NCBI GenBank assembly: GCA_035696365.1
Contig: DASRQS010000030.1
Span: 1 to 64,000 of the forward strand
Origin: JALYLC01 sp035696365
GTDB taxonomy: Bacteria > Actinomycetota > Thermoleophilia > Gaiellales > JALYLC01
Direction: 5' to 3'
DNA: 64,000 bases
Each line of letters starts with the position of its first letter. Within the stretch, counting starts at the first letter, position 1. The notes under the pieces are model-generated. The model ran no database searches, had not been told where the DNA came from, and was given only the letters and a program-made list of their open reading frames with translations. This document shows, piece by piece, positions 7,890-16,228 of the stretch. The position numbers and the translations under genes were made by a program.

Positions 7890-10162
7890 GTTTGTTCCAG
7901 CAGCCCGAATGCCTCGGCCCGCGCCACAGCCCCGGCGCGCGTGGTGACTCCGAGCTTGCGGTACAGGGCTCGTGTGTGAGAGCGGACGGTATTCGGCGAG
8001 AGGTAGAGGTCCTTGGCGATGGATTTCACCGACAGGTCACTGTCGAGAAACTTGAGTACCACAAGCTCGGCTTCGCTCGGCGGAATGAGCAAGCCGCCCG
8101 ATGCGGCGCGGTTCGTTGCCTCGGTCAGCTCGCTCTCGACCTCCCCGGCGAGCGCCCAGACGGACTCGCACTCGGGAAGCTCGTCCATCACCTCGCGTGC
8201 CGCTCGAAGCGTCGTCTCGGCCTCGTCGAGTTTCCCTCGACGGCAGCGGACCCGGGCGAGCTGGAGCAGAGCCCACGCCTGATGGAGCGTCGCTACCTCG
8301 TCGCGGAACAGATGGTGCGCAGACACGAGCTCCCGTTCGGCTTCGGAGAGACGGCCCTCGCCCATGAGCACGCGGCCGAGCGCGGCCGATGCGTGAGCGC
8401 CGAGCCAGCTGCGCCGACTGCCGACGCCCGCGAGGATCGTCCTCGCTTTCTCGGCGTGGGTGCGCGCCGACGCCAGCCGGCCTTGCTCGGCTGCCACCAA
8501 CGCGAGCGTCGAGCGGGCGAACGCGTGGCCCGGCGGCCGGCGCTCCGCCTGCGGGTGCTCCACCGCCCTGATTGCAGCCATCCAGGCGTCGTCGAGTTGG
8601 CCCGCGAAGTAGAGCGCGTGAGCGTAGGCGCCCAGGCATGCGACGAGAGTGTCATCAACCGCTTCCGCAAGTTCGACGGCACGCCGTCCGGCGAGTACCG
8701 CCTCGTGGACGTCGCCGTCGACGGCGGCCGCGCGCACCATCTCGGCGTTGGCTTCGACGTAGGTTCCGTAGCGGTTGGGGAACCTCGTCTTCGCCCGGGC
8801 GGCAAGGCCGAGCAGGCGGCGGCGCTCGAGGGCGGACTGCCCGAGCATGGTCGTCGCCGTCGCCGCGGCGACGACCAGCACGGGATATTCGAGGAGCTGC
8901 TCGTCGGGAATCTCGCGGACCCAGCGGAGCAGCATCCTCGCTTCGCCGGTTCTCATCAGGACGAGGTGGTGCTCGGCCAGCAGGTGCGCGACAAACCCGT
9001 AATCCTTCGCCCGTGCTGCGTGCTCGGCCGCTTCGACCGGACGGCCTCGCGTAGCGAGCCAGTGCGCCGCGCGGCGATCGATCTCACGTTCGGCTCCGGG
9101 CTCGCTCGCGGCCAGCTGAAATCCGGCGAACTCCGCGAACAGCGAGTGGATCCGGTACCAGCTCCCCTGTTCCAGCCGCGTGACGAACAGGTTCGCGCGC
9201 TCCAGTTCGGCCAGCACGGCCGCCGAATCGGAGCGGTCGAGCACTGCGTCACACAACTCTGGCGTGAAGCGGCGCAGGACGGACGCTTGCAGCAGAAACC
9301 TTCGCGTGTCGGGGTCGAGCGACTGCAGCACCTCCTGGGTGAGGTACTCGGCGACGAACTGCACGTTGCCTCCGAACTCGCGAATCGCGCGCCCTGGGCT
9401 GCTGACGCCGCGAAGCCACATCGCGGCGAGAACGAGCCCGGCCGGCCAGCCCTCGGCACGCGAGCGGAGCAACTCGACCTCCTGCGCGTCCAGGGCCAAG
9501 CCCTCGTGGTCCACGAGGAGTCTGTGCGCCTCTGCGCTCGTGAACGCGAGTTCCTCCGCGCGAAGCTCCACCATGGTTCCCTGAGCGCGGAAGCGGGCGA
9601 GCCTGAGCGCGGGATCGCTGCGTGTGATCACCACCAGGCGCGCCGTTTCCGGCAAGTGCTCGACGAAGTAGTCAAGTACGGCGTGGCAGTCCGGATCATT
9701 CACGGTCTGTGCGTCGTCGAGCACGAGCACGAGCTTCTCGCCGAAGCACGCGATCGAGTTCGTCAGCTCGTCGACCGCCGCTTCGATCGAGCCCCCGCTG
9801 CTCGGCAGCCGGTGCAACGCGCCGCGGCCGAGGCCGCCACGGATACCGTCGACGGCCGTGGCCATGTAGCGCAACATCCGGCTCGGGTCGTTGTCGCGCT
9901 TGTCGAGCGTCACCCAGGCCGGCGTGACTTCGTGGCTGGCACACCACGCGCACACCGCAGTCGTCTTGCCATACCCCGGGGGAGCCGACACGAGCATCAA
10001 GGCAGGGCTCCCGGTTCCGTCCAGCGAGCGCACGAGCCGGGGCCGTGCGAGTATCTCCGCTCGCATGCGAGGCACGCCGAGCTTGGCCTCCGCCAGCGGG
10101 ACAGACTGTTCCGCGGTGAGCAGACCCTTGGGGCTTCCCCTCCGTCTTGCCGCTAGCGCCAT
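7886..10162 (-). CDS. MalT-like LuxR-family transcriptional activator (LAL type)
   Basis: A 758-residue regulator. A P-loop (APPGYGKTT, residues 60-68) and Walker B (LVLVLDDA, near 144-151) define an N-terminal STAND ATPase of the MalT type. A long helical sensor region follows, and a LuxR helix-turn-helix closes the protein (LSVKSIAKDLYLSPNTVRSHT ends about 30 residues before the C-terminus). Such proteins bind an inducer and ATP, oligomerise and activate nearby promoters. The start is ATG 10162 without a strong ribosome site. As the only DNA-binding regulator found in the left half of the bracketed segment, it is the natural candidate for controlling the arc operon and the minus-strand set, but this is inference. 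Confidence 0.9.
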   Translation of the reverse strand: MALAARRRGSPKGLLTAEQSVPLAEAKLGVPRMRAEILARPRLVRSLDGTGSPALMLVSAPPGYGKTTAVCAWCASHEVTPAWVTLDKRDNDPSRMLRYMATAVDGIRGGLGRGALHRLPSSGGSIEAAVDELTNSIACFGEKLVLVLDDAQTVNDPDCHAVLDYFVEHLPETARLVVITRSDPALRLARFRAQGTMVELRAEELAFTSAEAHRLLVDHEGLALDAQEVELLRSRAEGWPAGLVLAAMWLRGVSSPGRAIREFGGNVQFVAEYLTQEVLQSLDPDTRRFLLQASVLRRFTPELCDAVLDRSDSAAVLAELERANLFVTRLEQGSWYRIHSLFAEFAGFQLAASEPGAEREIDRRAAHWLATRGRPVEAAEHAARAKDYGFVAHLLAEHHLVLMRTGEARMLLRWVREIPDEQLLEYPVLVVAAATATTMLGQSALERRRLLGLAARAKTRFPNRYGTYVEANAEMVRAAAVDGDVHEAVLAGRRAVELAEAVDDTLVACLGAYAHALYFAGQLDDAWMAAIRAVEHPQAERRPPGHAFARSTLALVAAEQGRLASARTHAEKARTILAGVGSRRSWLGAHASAALGRVLMGEGRLSEAERELVSAHHLFRDEVATLHQAWALLQLARVRCRRGKLDEAETTLRAAREVMDELPECESVWALAGEVESELTEATNRAASGGLLIPPSEAELVVLKFLDSDLSVKSIAKDLYLSPNTVRSHTRALYRKLGVTTRAGAVARAEAFGLLEQT

Positions 10163-10365
10163 GGCCTCGCGATCGGTAGACCTGTCCGTTCAGCGTTGCA
10201 GCGTCCGCGACAACGGAGCATCATCCGCCTGGGATGAAGCGCCGTACGTGCCCGGGCTCATCCTAGGCAACTATGAACTCCAGGGCAGCGACGGAGGAAT
10301 CACGTCGCGCTGCCGCTGGTCGTCTACGTCGGGATCGTGGCGCTGTCCCGAGGCTGCGGCGCCTT

Positions 10366-11106
10366 CTACTGCTCGCCGTCGCTGGAGCCGGGCGCGTCGC
10401 TGGCTCCGGGCGCATGCCGTCGTCGAAGCCACCAGACGGCTCCGGCGGCAATCGCAGCGACGGCAATGACGGCGGCGGCGATCCATCCCCAGGATGTGCT
10501 GTCGCTGCCGCCAGTCGTGGTGACCGTTGTCGCTTGCGATGCCGCCACGGCCACGGCAACGGTGGCCGCCGTCGTCGCGGTGCTGGTGGTTGTCGTCTGT
10601 ACAGACTCGCTCGTCGTCGCCACACTCGCTTCGGTCTGAGTCGCAGTCGCTTTCTCGGCCGTGGAAGGTTTCGCGGCCGTCGAAGGTTTTGGCGCGGGCT
10701 TGGGTGCTGAGGTGGCGGGCTGCGTGGAAGGCGGCTTGCTCGCCGTGGCTACCGGTACCGTGGCGGCCGGCGCAGCGGGAGTCGTCGCCGGAAGTGCCGG
10801 CCTTGCGTTCTCGGTCGTCGTGGCCGGCGGGGATTGCGGGCTCGTACTCGTCTCCGGGGGTGTCGGACTGGTCGTGGCAGGAGCCGGCGAAGTGGGCAGG
10901 CTTTCCACTGCACCGGTTGTGACATCAGCTGTTCGCGTCGCTGCCCGCGAGCTCAGCGCCGATCCTGCGCCCGCGTTGTCACCGCCGCCACAGCCGGTGA
11001 GCGCTCCGGCTGAGCCGCAGACGAGCAGCAGCGCCAGGAGGCAGCGAGTCCGGGCGCGCGTCCTCTGCAGACGCGATGCTGGACCAGCAGGCAGATCATC
11101 GACCAC
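10366..11106 (-). CDS. Thr/Pro-rich lipoprotein with C-terminal membrane anchor
   Basis: A secreted envelope protein of about 246 residues. A basic n-region and hydrophobic core (CLLALLLVCGSAGALTGC) end in a lipobox-like LTGC. About 150 residues rich in Thr, Pro, Ser and Ala follow, then a hydrophobic helix (WIAAAVIAVAAIAAGAVWWL) with a trailing RRRH stop-transfer and short acidic tail. The start is uncertain: GTG 11106 follows GGAAGA; GTG 11115 and TTG 11142 are in-frame options. It is the last gene of the minus-strand set below DUF6325. The low-complexity stalk suggests a wall-spanning spacer; no enzymatic domain is visible. Confidence 0.65.
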   Translation of the reverse strand: MVDDLPAGPASRLQRTRARTRCLLALLLVCGSAGALTGCGGGDNAGAGSALSSRAATRTADVTTGAVESLPTSPAPATTSPTPPETSTSPQSPPATTTENARPALPATTPAAPAATVPVATASKPPSTQPATSAPKPAPKPSTAAKPSTAEKATATQTEASVATTSESVQTTTTSTATTAATVAVAVAASQATTVTTTGGSDSTSWGWIAAAVIAVAAIAAGAVWWLRRRHAPGASDAPGSSDGEQ

Positions 11107-11182
11107 GAGTGGCACTCTTCCATGAGTGCTGGGCGGCCACAACGGGCGTGGCGTCGATCACCTGGGTGAACAACTTTGAGTC

Positions 11183-11944
11183 TCAGCCCCATTGCGCCGC
11201 AGACGCGCCGGCTCGGCGGGCGGTCCACGTCGCGCGGAGCGTCGTCGAGCTGGTTACGGGCCGGTGAGTGTATTCGTCGCTGACCGCGGTCACGACGAAG
11301 CCGGCGTCTCGCAGGGCGGCGCCGACCTCGGCGTCCGCGTGGAAGTACTGCCGGTGGTGCTCGCTGAACGGAGCGCCGTCACGCTCCCGCGTGATCTCGA
11401 TGCTCGTGTCGCATGTGCGGGCGCCGGGATCGATGACGCTGCGGATCACGAAGGCGTTGCCGGCTGCTTCACCCGACACGACGGGGTTGGAGATCGTGAA
11501 CTCCATCATCCGGTCGGTGTGAAGATCGAAGACGAGCCAGCCGCCGGGCCGAAGACGGAGGGCAACCGCGCTCATCGTCAGCCGCAAGTCCTCGAGAGCG
11601 AGGTAGTTGAGACCGTCGAATGTGCAGACCGCGGCGTCGAAGGCGCCCTTCACCATCAGGTCGGGAAGCGTCATCCGGCTCAGCGTCACCTCGGGGCCCA
11701 GGCGCGCGCGAGCGACCTCGAGCATCGCCTCGGAAGCGTCCACACCGACGACTCGGTAGCCCAGCGCAACCAGCTCCTGCGCGAGCAGGCCGGTACCACA
11801 ACAGAGATCGAGCACGGAGCGCACGCACTCCGAGTCGGCGCTCCAGAGCTCATGGAGGAAGGAGGCCCACGTCCCATGACAGGGATCGACGACGATCTCG
11901 TCGTAGACGCCAGCCAATCGCGAGTACGACTCTACGGGCCTCAC
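11183..11944 (-). CDS. Class I SAM-dependent methyltransferase
   Basis: A 253-residue cytosolic enzyme with the standard Rossmann motifs: motif I VLDLCCGTGLLAQEL near residues 43-57, the acidic end of strand 2 (VVGVDASEAML), and motif IV around CTFDGLNYL. The C-terminal half matches the small-molecule methyltransferases with a DxHT-type segment (VFDLHTD). The substrate cannot be told. GTG start with GGAGC upstream; 20 bases after the SHOCT gene, in the same minus-strand set. Confidence 0.8.
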   Translation of the reverse strand: MRPVESYSRLAGVYDEIVVDPCHGTWASFLHELWSADSECVRSVLDLCCGTGLLAQELVALGYRVVGVDASEAMLEVARARLGPEVTLSRMTLPDLMVKGAFDAAVCTFDGLNYLALEDLRLTMSAVALRLRPGGWLVFDLHTDRMMEFTISNPVVSGEAAGNAFVIRSVIDPGARTCDTSIEITRERDGAPFSEHHRQYFHADAEVGAALRDAGFVVTAVSDEYTHRPVTSSTTLRATWTARRAGASAAQWG

Positions 11945-11964
11945 AGCTCCATGCCTGCAGCCGA

Positions 11965-12252
11965 TCAGATTCCGAGGATCTTGGCCTTGGCCGCGGCGAA
12001 CTCTTCGTCGGTGAGCACGCCCTGTTCGTGCAACTTCCCGTACTGCGCCAGTTGCTCGCTTGCATCGGGTTCCGCCGGAGCGGACGGCGGCGCCTGCGCG
12101 TATTGCTGCTGCTGGACGTACTGGTCATGCTCGTACTGCTGCTGGTCCTGCTGGTCATATCTGGCGGCCTGACGGCGCTGAACCCGTCCGGACACGGCGG
12201 TGGCGGTTCCCGCGACCACGGCGGTGCGCGCGGCCATTCGAAGAAGTCCCAT
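11965..12252 (-). CDS. SHOCT-domain small protein
   Basis: A 95-residue protein. The N-terminal third is hydrophobic and basic (MGLLRMAARTAVVAGTAT), the centre is a Gln/Tyr-rich linker, and the last 32 residues form a SHOCT motif (EQLAQYGKLHEQGVLTDEEF, ending AKAKILGI). SHOCT domains are short oligomerisation-type modules at the ends of actinobacterial proteins, often beside DUF6325 proteins as here. ATG start with GGAAG upstream; 35 bases after the DUF6325 gene. Probably membrane-associated; role unknown. Confidence 0.8.
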   Translation of the reverse strand: MGLLRMAARTAVVAGTATAVSGRVQRRQAARYDQQDQQQYEHDQYVQQQQYAQAPPSAPAEPDASEQLAQYGKLHEQGVLTDEEFAAAKAKILGI

Positions 12253-12287
12253 GCGTCTTCCTCTCGATTTCGAAGTGAGCGGTTCTA

Positions 12288-12698
12288 CTACGCGTCGAGT
12301 ACGGCTTCCGCGACGTCGACGGGGATACGGACGGAGTCGATCATCACCGCGTCCGCGTCTCGGAGGGCGTCCACGATGGTCGCCGTCCAGAGGTTCTCGA
12401 ACGCGATCAGGAGGGCCGAGCTGTTGGCCGGCAGGTCATCGCTGACCTCCTCGGCGTCCTCGGGCCCGAGTGCACCCGGCTGCGTGACCTGGATGTCGAG
12501 GTAGGCCGCGCCGCCGTCGTCGATGTCGGTGGCCTCGAGCCTCGTCAGGACGCCGTCCGCGTCCTTGCTGAGGAAGAGCAGGTCGATCACCCGGATGGTG
12601 CGGTTCTTCACGAGTTCCATGATCGCCGGGGCGATGCGCCCGCTGAACTTGTTGCCTGGAAACCCGATGATGTAGACGTCGACAGGCCCGACTGCCAT
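12288..12698 (-). CDS. DUF6325 family protein
   Basis: A 136-residue soluble protein beginning MAVGPVDVYIIGFPGNKFSG, typical of the DUF6325 family that accompanies SHOCT proteins in actinobacteria. It shows alternating beta and helix with a conserved RVIDLLFLSKDADG segment and an acidic middle. ATG 12698 has a strong site (GGAGG). The frame stays open far upstream across the arc genes, but family length and ribosome site fix the start here. It heads the minus-strand set and diverges from arcA, with two dyads between. Function unknown. Confidence 0.85.
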   Translation of the reverse strand: MAVGPVDVYIIGFPGNKFSGRIAPAIMELVKNRTIRVIDLLFLSKDADGVLTRLEATDIDDGGAAYLDIQVTQPGALGPEDAEEVSDDLPANSSALLIAFENLWTATIVDALRDADAVMIDSVRIPVDVAEAVLDA

Positions 12699-12767
12699 GG
12701 TCGCTCCTCCGTTTTGGGACAACCAGCATTGCGCGAACGCCGCCGTCGCGCGACCCCGTTTGCTCGG

Positions 12768-12796
12768 AATCACATGCGTGATTGCGTTTGCTCCAG
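12768..12796. promoter_or_regulatory. Second copy of the luxR-end dyad element
   Basis: AATCACATGCGTGATT (12768-12783) plus 13 further bases match 7872-7900 at 27 of 29 positions. It lies about 70 bases before the DUF6325 start and 215 before arcA. The TCAC-N4-GTGA core is at 12770-12781. Candidate operator in the divergent promoter region. Confidence 0.5.
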
Positions 12797-12879
12797 TGCG
12801 TGGCGTTTCGGACCTGATGCGCCGCGGTCCGGTGCGCGCGCCGGCGGCTGAGCCGTGCGCGGACAGCCGAGGATCGGAA

Positions 12880-12891
12880 TCACCCATGTGA
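12880..12891. promoter_or_regulatory. Dyad TCAC-CCAT-GTGA upstream of arcA
   Basis: A second dyad in the 312-base DUF6325-arcA gap, preceded by the same CGGAA as the one at 12768. The two cores are 110 bases apart. The rest of the gap holds no gene. Confidence 0.4.
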
Positions 12892-13010
12892 AAAGGCGCT
12901 CTCCGGCATTCCCGGCCGAAGGAGCGAAGGATGCTCCCGCTGGACAGGCAGAGCCCGTCGGGCCGGACACCGGCTCGCGCCTCGGGAAGCAAGGCAGAGG
13001 AGATGCAGAG

Positions 13011-14243
13011 ATGAGCACCGCGACGGACACCGTGCTTGGGACGCATTCGGAGGTGGGGAGGCTGCGCACCGTGATGGTGCACCGGCCTGACCTCGCCCAC
13101 GAGCGGCTGTCGCCGTCGAACTGCCACGAGCTGCTGTTCGACGACGTGATCTGGGTGCGCCGCGCGAGGCAAGAGTTCGACGCGTTCGCCGACCTCATGC
13201 GTGAACGCGGGGTCGAGGTTGTCCTTCTCCATCAGCTGCTCGCGGAGGCGCTCGAGGACCCGGCTGCGCGCGACTGGCTCCTCTCGCGCCGTGTCCGTCC
13301 GGAAGACGTGACGGTGATGTTCGCCGCCCCGCTCAAGGAGTGGCTGAACGAGCTGCCTGCGGACGAGCTGGCGACGATTCTGACCGGCGGCCTGACGGTG
13401 CTCGAGCTGCCGGAGGAGATGCGGAAGGCGATCGGCCCGGCCTTGCGCCCGACCGACTTCGTGCTGGCACCGCTGCCGAACCAGCTGTTCACGCGCGATA
13501 CGAGCGCCTGGCTGTACGGCGGCGTGTCGCTCAATCCGATGTTCTGGCCGGCACGGCAGCTTGAGACGTTGAACGTCGAGACGATCTACCGCTTCCACCC
13601 TCGCTTCCGCGACGCCGGCTTCGAGATCTGGTTCGGCGGCGCCGACCACGACTGGGGCATGGCCCGCATGGAGGGGGGCGACATGATGCCCGTCGGCGAC
13701 GGCGTCGTCCTGATCGGCATGGGCGAGCGAACGACGGCGCGGGCGGTGAGCATGCTCGCCGCGAACATGTTCGCGAAGGGTGCGGCGCGGCTCGTGATCG
13801 GTGCTCAGATGCCGCGCGAGCGCGCAGCGATGCATCTCGACACGGTCTTCACGTGGTGCGACCGCAATGTCGCCACGCTCTACGAGCCCGTCGTCGATCA
13901 GATCCGGCCGATTCTCTTCCGCCCCGGCGGTGAGTCCGGTGTGCAGGCCGAGGTCTCGGAGCGGGCCTTCCTCGACGAGGTCACGGACGCACTCGGCATC
14001 ACGGACATGAAGCTCGTGACGACCGGGGGCGACGAGTTCGAGGCCGAGCGCAACCAGTGGGACGACGGCAACAACGTCGTCGCACTTGAGCCGGGCGTGG
14101 TCGTCGCGTACGAGCGCAACGAGGCCACCAACGCGAAGCTCAACAAAGCCGGAGTCGAGGTGCTCGCCATCGCCGGGCAGGAGCTCGGCCGTGGACGGGG
14201 CGGCGGCCACTGCATGACCTGTCCGATCGTCCGGGACGCCTGA
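13011..14243 (+). CDS. arcA: Arginine deiminase
   Basis: Hydrolyses arginine to citrulline and ammonia, the first step of the arginine deiminase pathway, in the cytosol. The protein has 410 residues, close to the family's roughly 410-420. Visible motifs include the substrate loop FTRDTSAWLYGG, the catalytic His in HLDTVFTWCD and the C-terminal GRGRGGGHCMTCP, where the first Cys (Cys401) corresponds to the nucleophile of Pseudomonas ArcA. Also present is EGGDMM in the middle of the barrel. The start is ATG 13011 behind GAGGAG; the frame extends upstream without family similarity. First gene of a seven-gene plus-strand run, 12 bases before arcB. Confidence 0.96.
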   Translation: MSTATDTVLGTHSEVGRLRTVMVHRPDLAHERLSPSNCHELLFDDVIWVRRARQEFDAFADLMRERGVEVVLLHQLLAEALEDPAARDWLLSRRVRPEDVTVMFAAPLKEWLNELPADELATILTGGLTVLELPEEMRKAIGPALRPTDFVLAPLPNQLFTRDTSAWLYGGVSLNPMFWPARQLETLNVETIYRFHPRFRDAGFEIWFGGADHDWGMARMEGGDMMPVGDGVVLIGMGERTTARAVSMLAANMFAKGAARLVIGAQMPRERAAMHLDTVFTWCDRNVATLYEPVVDQIRPILFRPGGESGVQAEVSERAFLDEVTDALGITDMKLVTTGGDEFEAERNQWDDGNNVVALEPGVVVAYERNEATNAKLNKAGVEVLAIAGQELGRGRGGGHCMTCPIVRDA

Positions 14244-14255
14244 GAGGAGCACGAG

Positions 14256-15263
14256 ATGAGCACCATGATCGATCTTCGCGGCCGGCACCTGATGAAGCTG
14301 GCCGACTACTCGCCCGAGGAGATCTCCTACCTGATCGACCTCGCGGCCGAGCTCAAGGCGGCCAAGCGCGAGGGGCGCGAGGAGCAGAAGCTCATTGGCA
14401 AGGAGATTGCGCTGATCTTCGAGAAGGACTCGACGAGGACGCGCTGCGCCTTCGAGGTTGCCGCCTACGACCAGGGCGCCCACGTCACCTTCATCGGGCC
14501 CGGTGGCTCGCACATGGGCCACAAGGAGACGGTCAAGGACACGGCCCGTGTGCTGGGCCGCATGTACGACGCGATCGAGTATCGCGGCTTCGGCCAGGAC
14601 ACGGCGGAGGGGCTCGCGCAGTGGGCCGGCGTCCCGATCTACAACGGACTCACGGATGAGTGGCACCCGACCCAGATCCTCGCCGACTTCCTGACCTTCC
14701 GCGAGCACCTCGCGAAGCCGCTCGACGAGGTCGCGTTCTGCTACCTGGGGGACGCCCGCTTCAACATGGCCGACTCGTATCTCATCGGCGGCGCGAAGCT
14801 GGGCATGGACGTCCGGGTCGCAAGCCCGAAGTCGCTGTGGCCGCGGGCTGAGATCGTGTCCCTCGCGAATCGGATCGCGGCCGAGACCGGCGCGACGATC
14901 ACGATCACCGATGACGTGGCCGAGGCCGTGCGCGGCGCCGACGTGCTGCTCACCGACGTGTGGGTCTCGATGGGGGAGCCCGACGAGGTCTGGAAGGAGC
15001 GGATCGAGCTGCTCACGCCCTATCAGGTGAACGCCGAGACGATGGCGGCCTCGGGCAACCCGGACGTGAAGTTCATGCACTGCCTGCCTGCGTTCCACAA
15101 CACCGAGACCCAGGTCGGCAAGGAGATCTTCGACAAGTTCGGGATGGATGCGCTCGAGGTGACCGAGGACGTTTTCGAGTCGCCCGCGTCGCTCGTCTTC
15201 GACGAGGCCGAGAACCGGATGCACACGATCAAGGCCGTCATGGTCGCCACGCTGGCCGGCTAG
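14256..15263 (+). CDS. arcB: Ornithine carbamoyltransferase, catabolic
   Basis: Converts citrulline and phosphate to ornithine and carbamoyl phosphate when working in the deiminase pathway. The protein has 335 residues, matching the catabolic ArcB size. Carbamoyl phosphate-binding STRTR lies near residue 58, HPTQ near 138, the ornithine-side SMG in DVWVSMGEP, and HCLPAFH in the C-terminal domain. ATG start with GAGAGGAG upstream. The position between arcA and arcC argues for the catabolic direction; sequence alone cannot exclude anabolic use. Confidence 0.95.
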   Translation: MSTMIDLRGRHLMKLADYSPEEISYLIDLAAELKAAKREGREEQKLIGKEIALIFEKDSTRTRCAFEVAAYDQGAHVTFIGPGGSHMGHKETVKDTARVLGRMYDAIEYRGFGQDTAEGLAQWAGVPIYNGLTDEWHPTQILADFLTFREHLAKPLDEVAFCYLGDARFNMADSYLIGGAKLGMDVRVASPKSLWPRAEIVSLANRIAAETGATITITDDVAEAVRGADVLLTDVWVSMGEPDEVWKERIELLTPYQVNAETMAASGNPDVKFMHCLPAFHNTETQVGKEIFDKFGMDALEVTEDVFESPASLVFDEAENRMHTIKAVMVATLAG

Positions 15264-15265
15264 CG

Positions 15266-16228
15266 GTGCGGATCGTCGTGGCACTTGGGGGGAACGCGCT
15301 GCTCCGGCGCGGACAGCCACTGACGGCTGAGAACCAGCGCGCCAACGCTCGCGCCGCGTGCAAGGCGCTCGCGCCGCTCGCGCTCGAGCACGAGCTCGTG
15401 ATCTCGCACGGGAACGGGCCCCAGGTCGGGCTGCTCGCGCTGCAGGGCTCGGCCTACACCGAGGTCGAGCCGTACCCGCTGGACCTGCTCGGCGCCCAGA
15501 CCGACGGGATGATCGGCTACATCCTCCAGCAGGAGCTCGGGAACGAGCTGCCGTTCGCCAAGCGCCTCGCCTCCCTCCTGACCATGATCGAGGTGGACCG
15601 CGACGACTCCGCCTTCGGTGACCCCACGAAGCCGATCGGGCCGATCTACGCCGAGGCGGACTCGGCGCGGCTCGCGGAGGAGAAGGGCTGGGAGTTCAAG
15701 CCCGACGGAGACAGCTTCCGGCGCGTCGTGCCCTCGCCACAGCCGCGTCGCATCTTCGGGATCGAGCCGGTGGAATGGCTGCTCGAACGCGAATGCGTGG
15801 TGATCTGCGCCGGCGGCGGCGGCATCCCGGTGATGTACACGGACGAGTCTGCGCCCGCCGGGCGGCAGCTCGTCGGCGTCGAGGCCGTCATCGACAAGGA
15901 CCTCGCAAGCGCGCTGCTCGCCCGCGACCTGCACGCCGACGCGCTCCTCATCGTGACCGACGTCGAGGCCGTCTACAGCGGCTGGGGCACGCCCGATCAG
16001 CGAGCGATCCGCCGCGCGACGCCGGAGGCGCTCGGGAGCTCCGCATTCGCGGAGGGCTCGATGGGGCCGAAGGTCCGCGCGGCGTGCTCGTTCGTGGAGG
16101 AGGCGGGCGGCTTCGCCGCCATCGGCTCGATCCTCGACACCGCCGCCCTGCTACGCGGCGAGGCCGGAACCGTCGTCACGCGCGACGCTGAGGGAATCGA
16201 GCTCGAGGCAGCTGGGGAGCGCGTGTGA
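15266..16228 (+). CDS. arcC: Carbamate kinase
   Basis: Transfers phosphate from carbamoyl phosphate to ADP, giving ATP, CO2 and ammonia: the energy-yielding step. The 320-residue protein begins with the amino-acid-kinase strand IVVALGGNALLRRG. HGNGPQVGLLALQ follows, then the ICAGGGGIPV and VIDKDLASALLA segments and the C-terminal EGSMGPKVRAA. The start is GTG 15266, two bases after the arcB stop, so translation is probably coupled. Its last codon and stop overlap the next start (GTGTGA). Confidence 0.95.
   Translation: MRIVVALGGNALLRRGQPLTAENQRANARAACKALAPLALEHELVISHGNGPQVGLLALQGSAYTEVEPYPLDLLGAQTDGMIGYILQQELGNELPFAKRLASLLTMIEVDRDDSAFGDPTKPIGPIYAEADSARLAEEKGWEFKPDGDSFRRVVPSPQPRRIFGIEPVEWLLERECVVICAGGGGIPVMYTDESAPAGRQLVGVEAVIDKDLASALLARDLHADALLIVTDVEAVYSGWGTPDQRAIRRATPEALGSSAFAEGSMGPKVRAACSFVEEAGGFAAIGSILDTAALLRGEAGTVVTRDAEGIELEAAGERV

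Noticed and set aside
7892..10156. A 754-codon frame opposite the LuxR gene
   Set aside because: The LuxR frame has P-loop and helix-turn-helix motifs in the expected order; the opposite frame is compositional.
12699..15320. Upstream extension of the DUF6325 frame across arcA and arcB
   Set aside because: The family N-terminus and GGAGG site at 12698 fix the start; the extension is antisense to enzymes with clear motifs.
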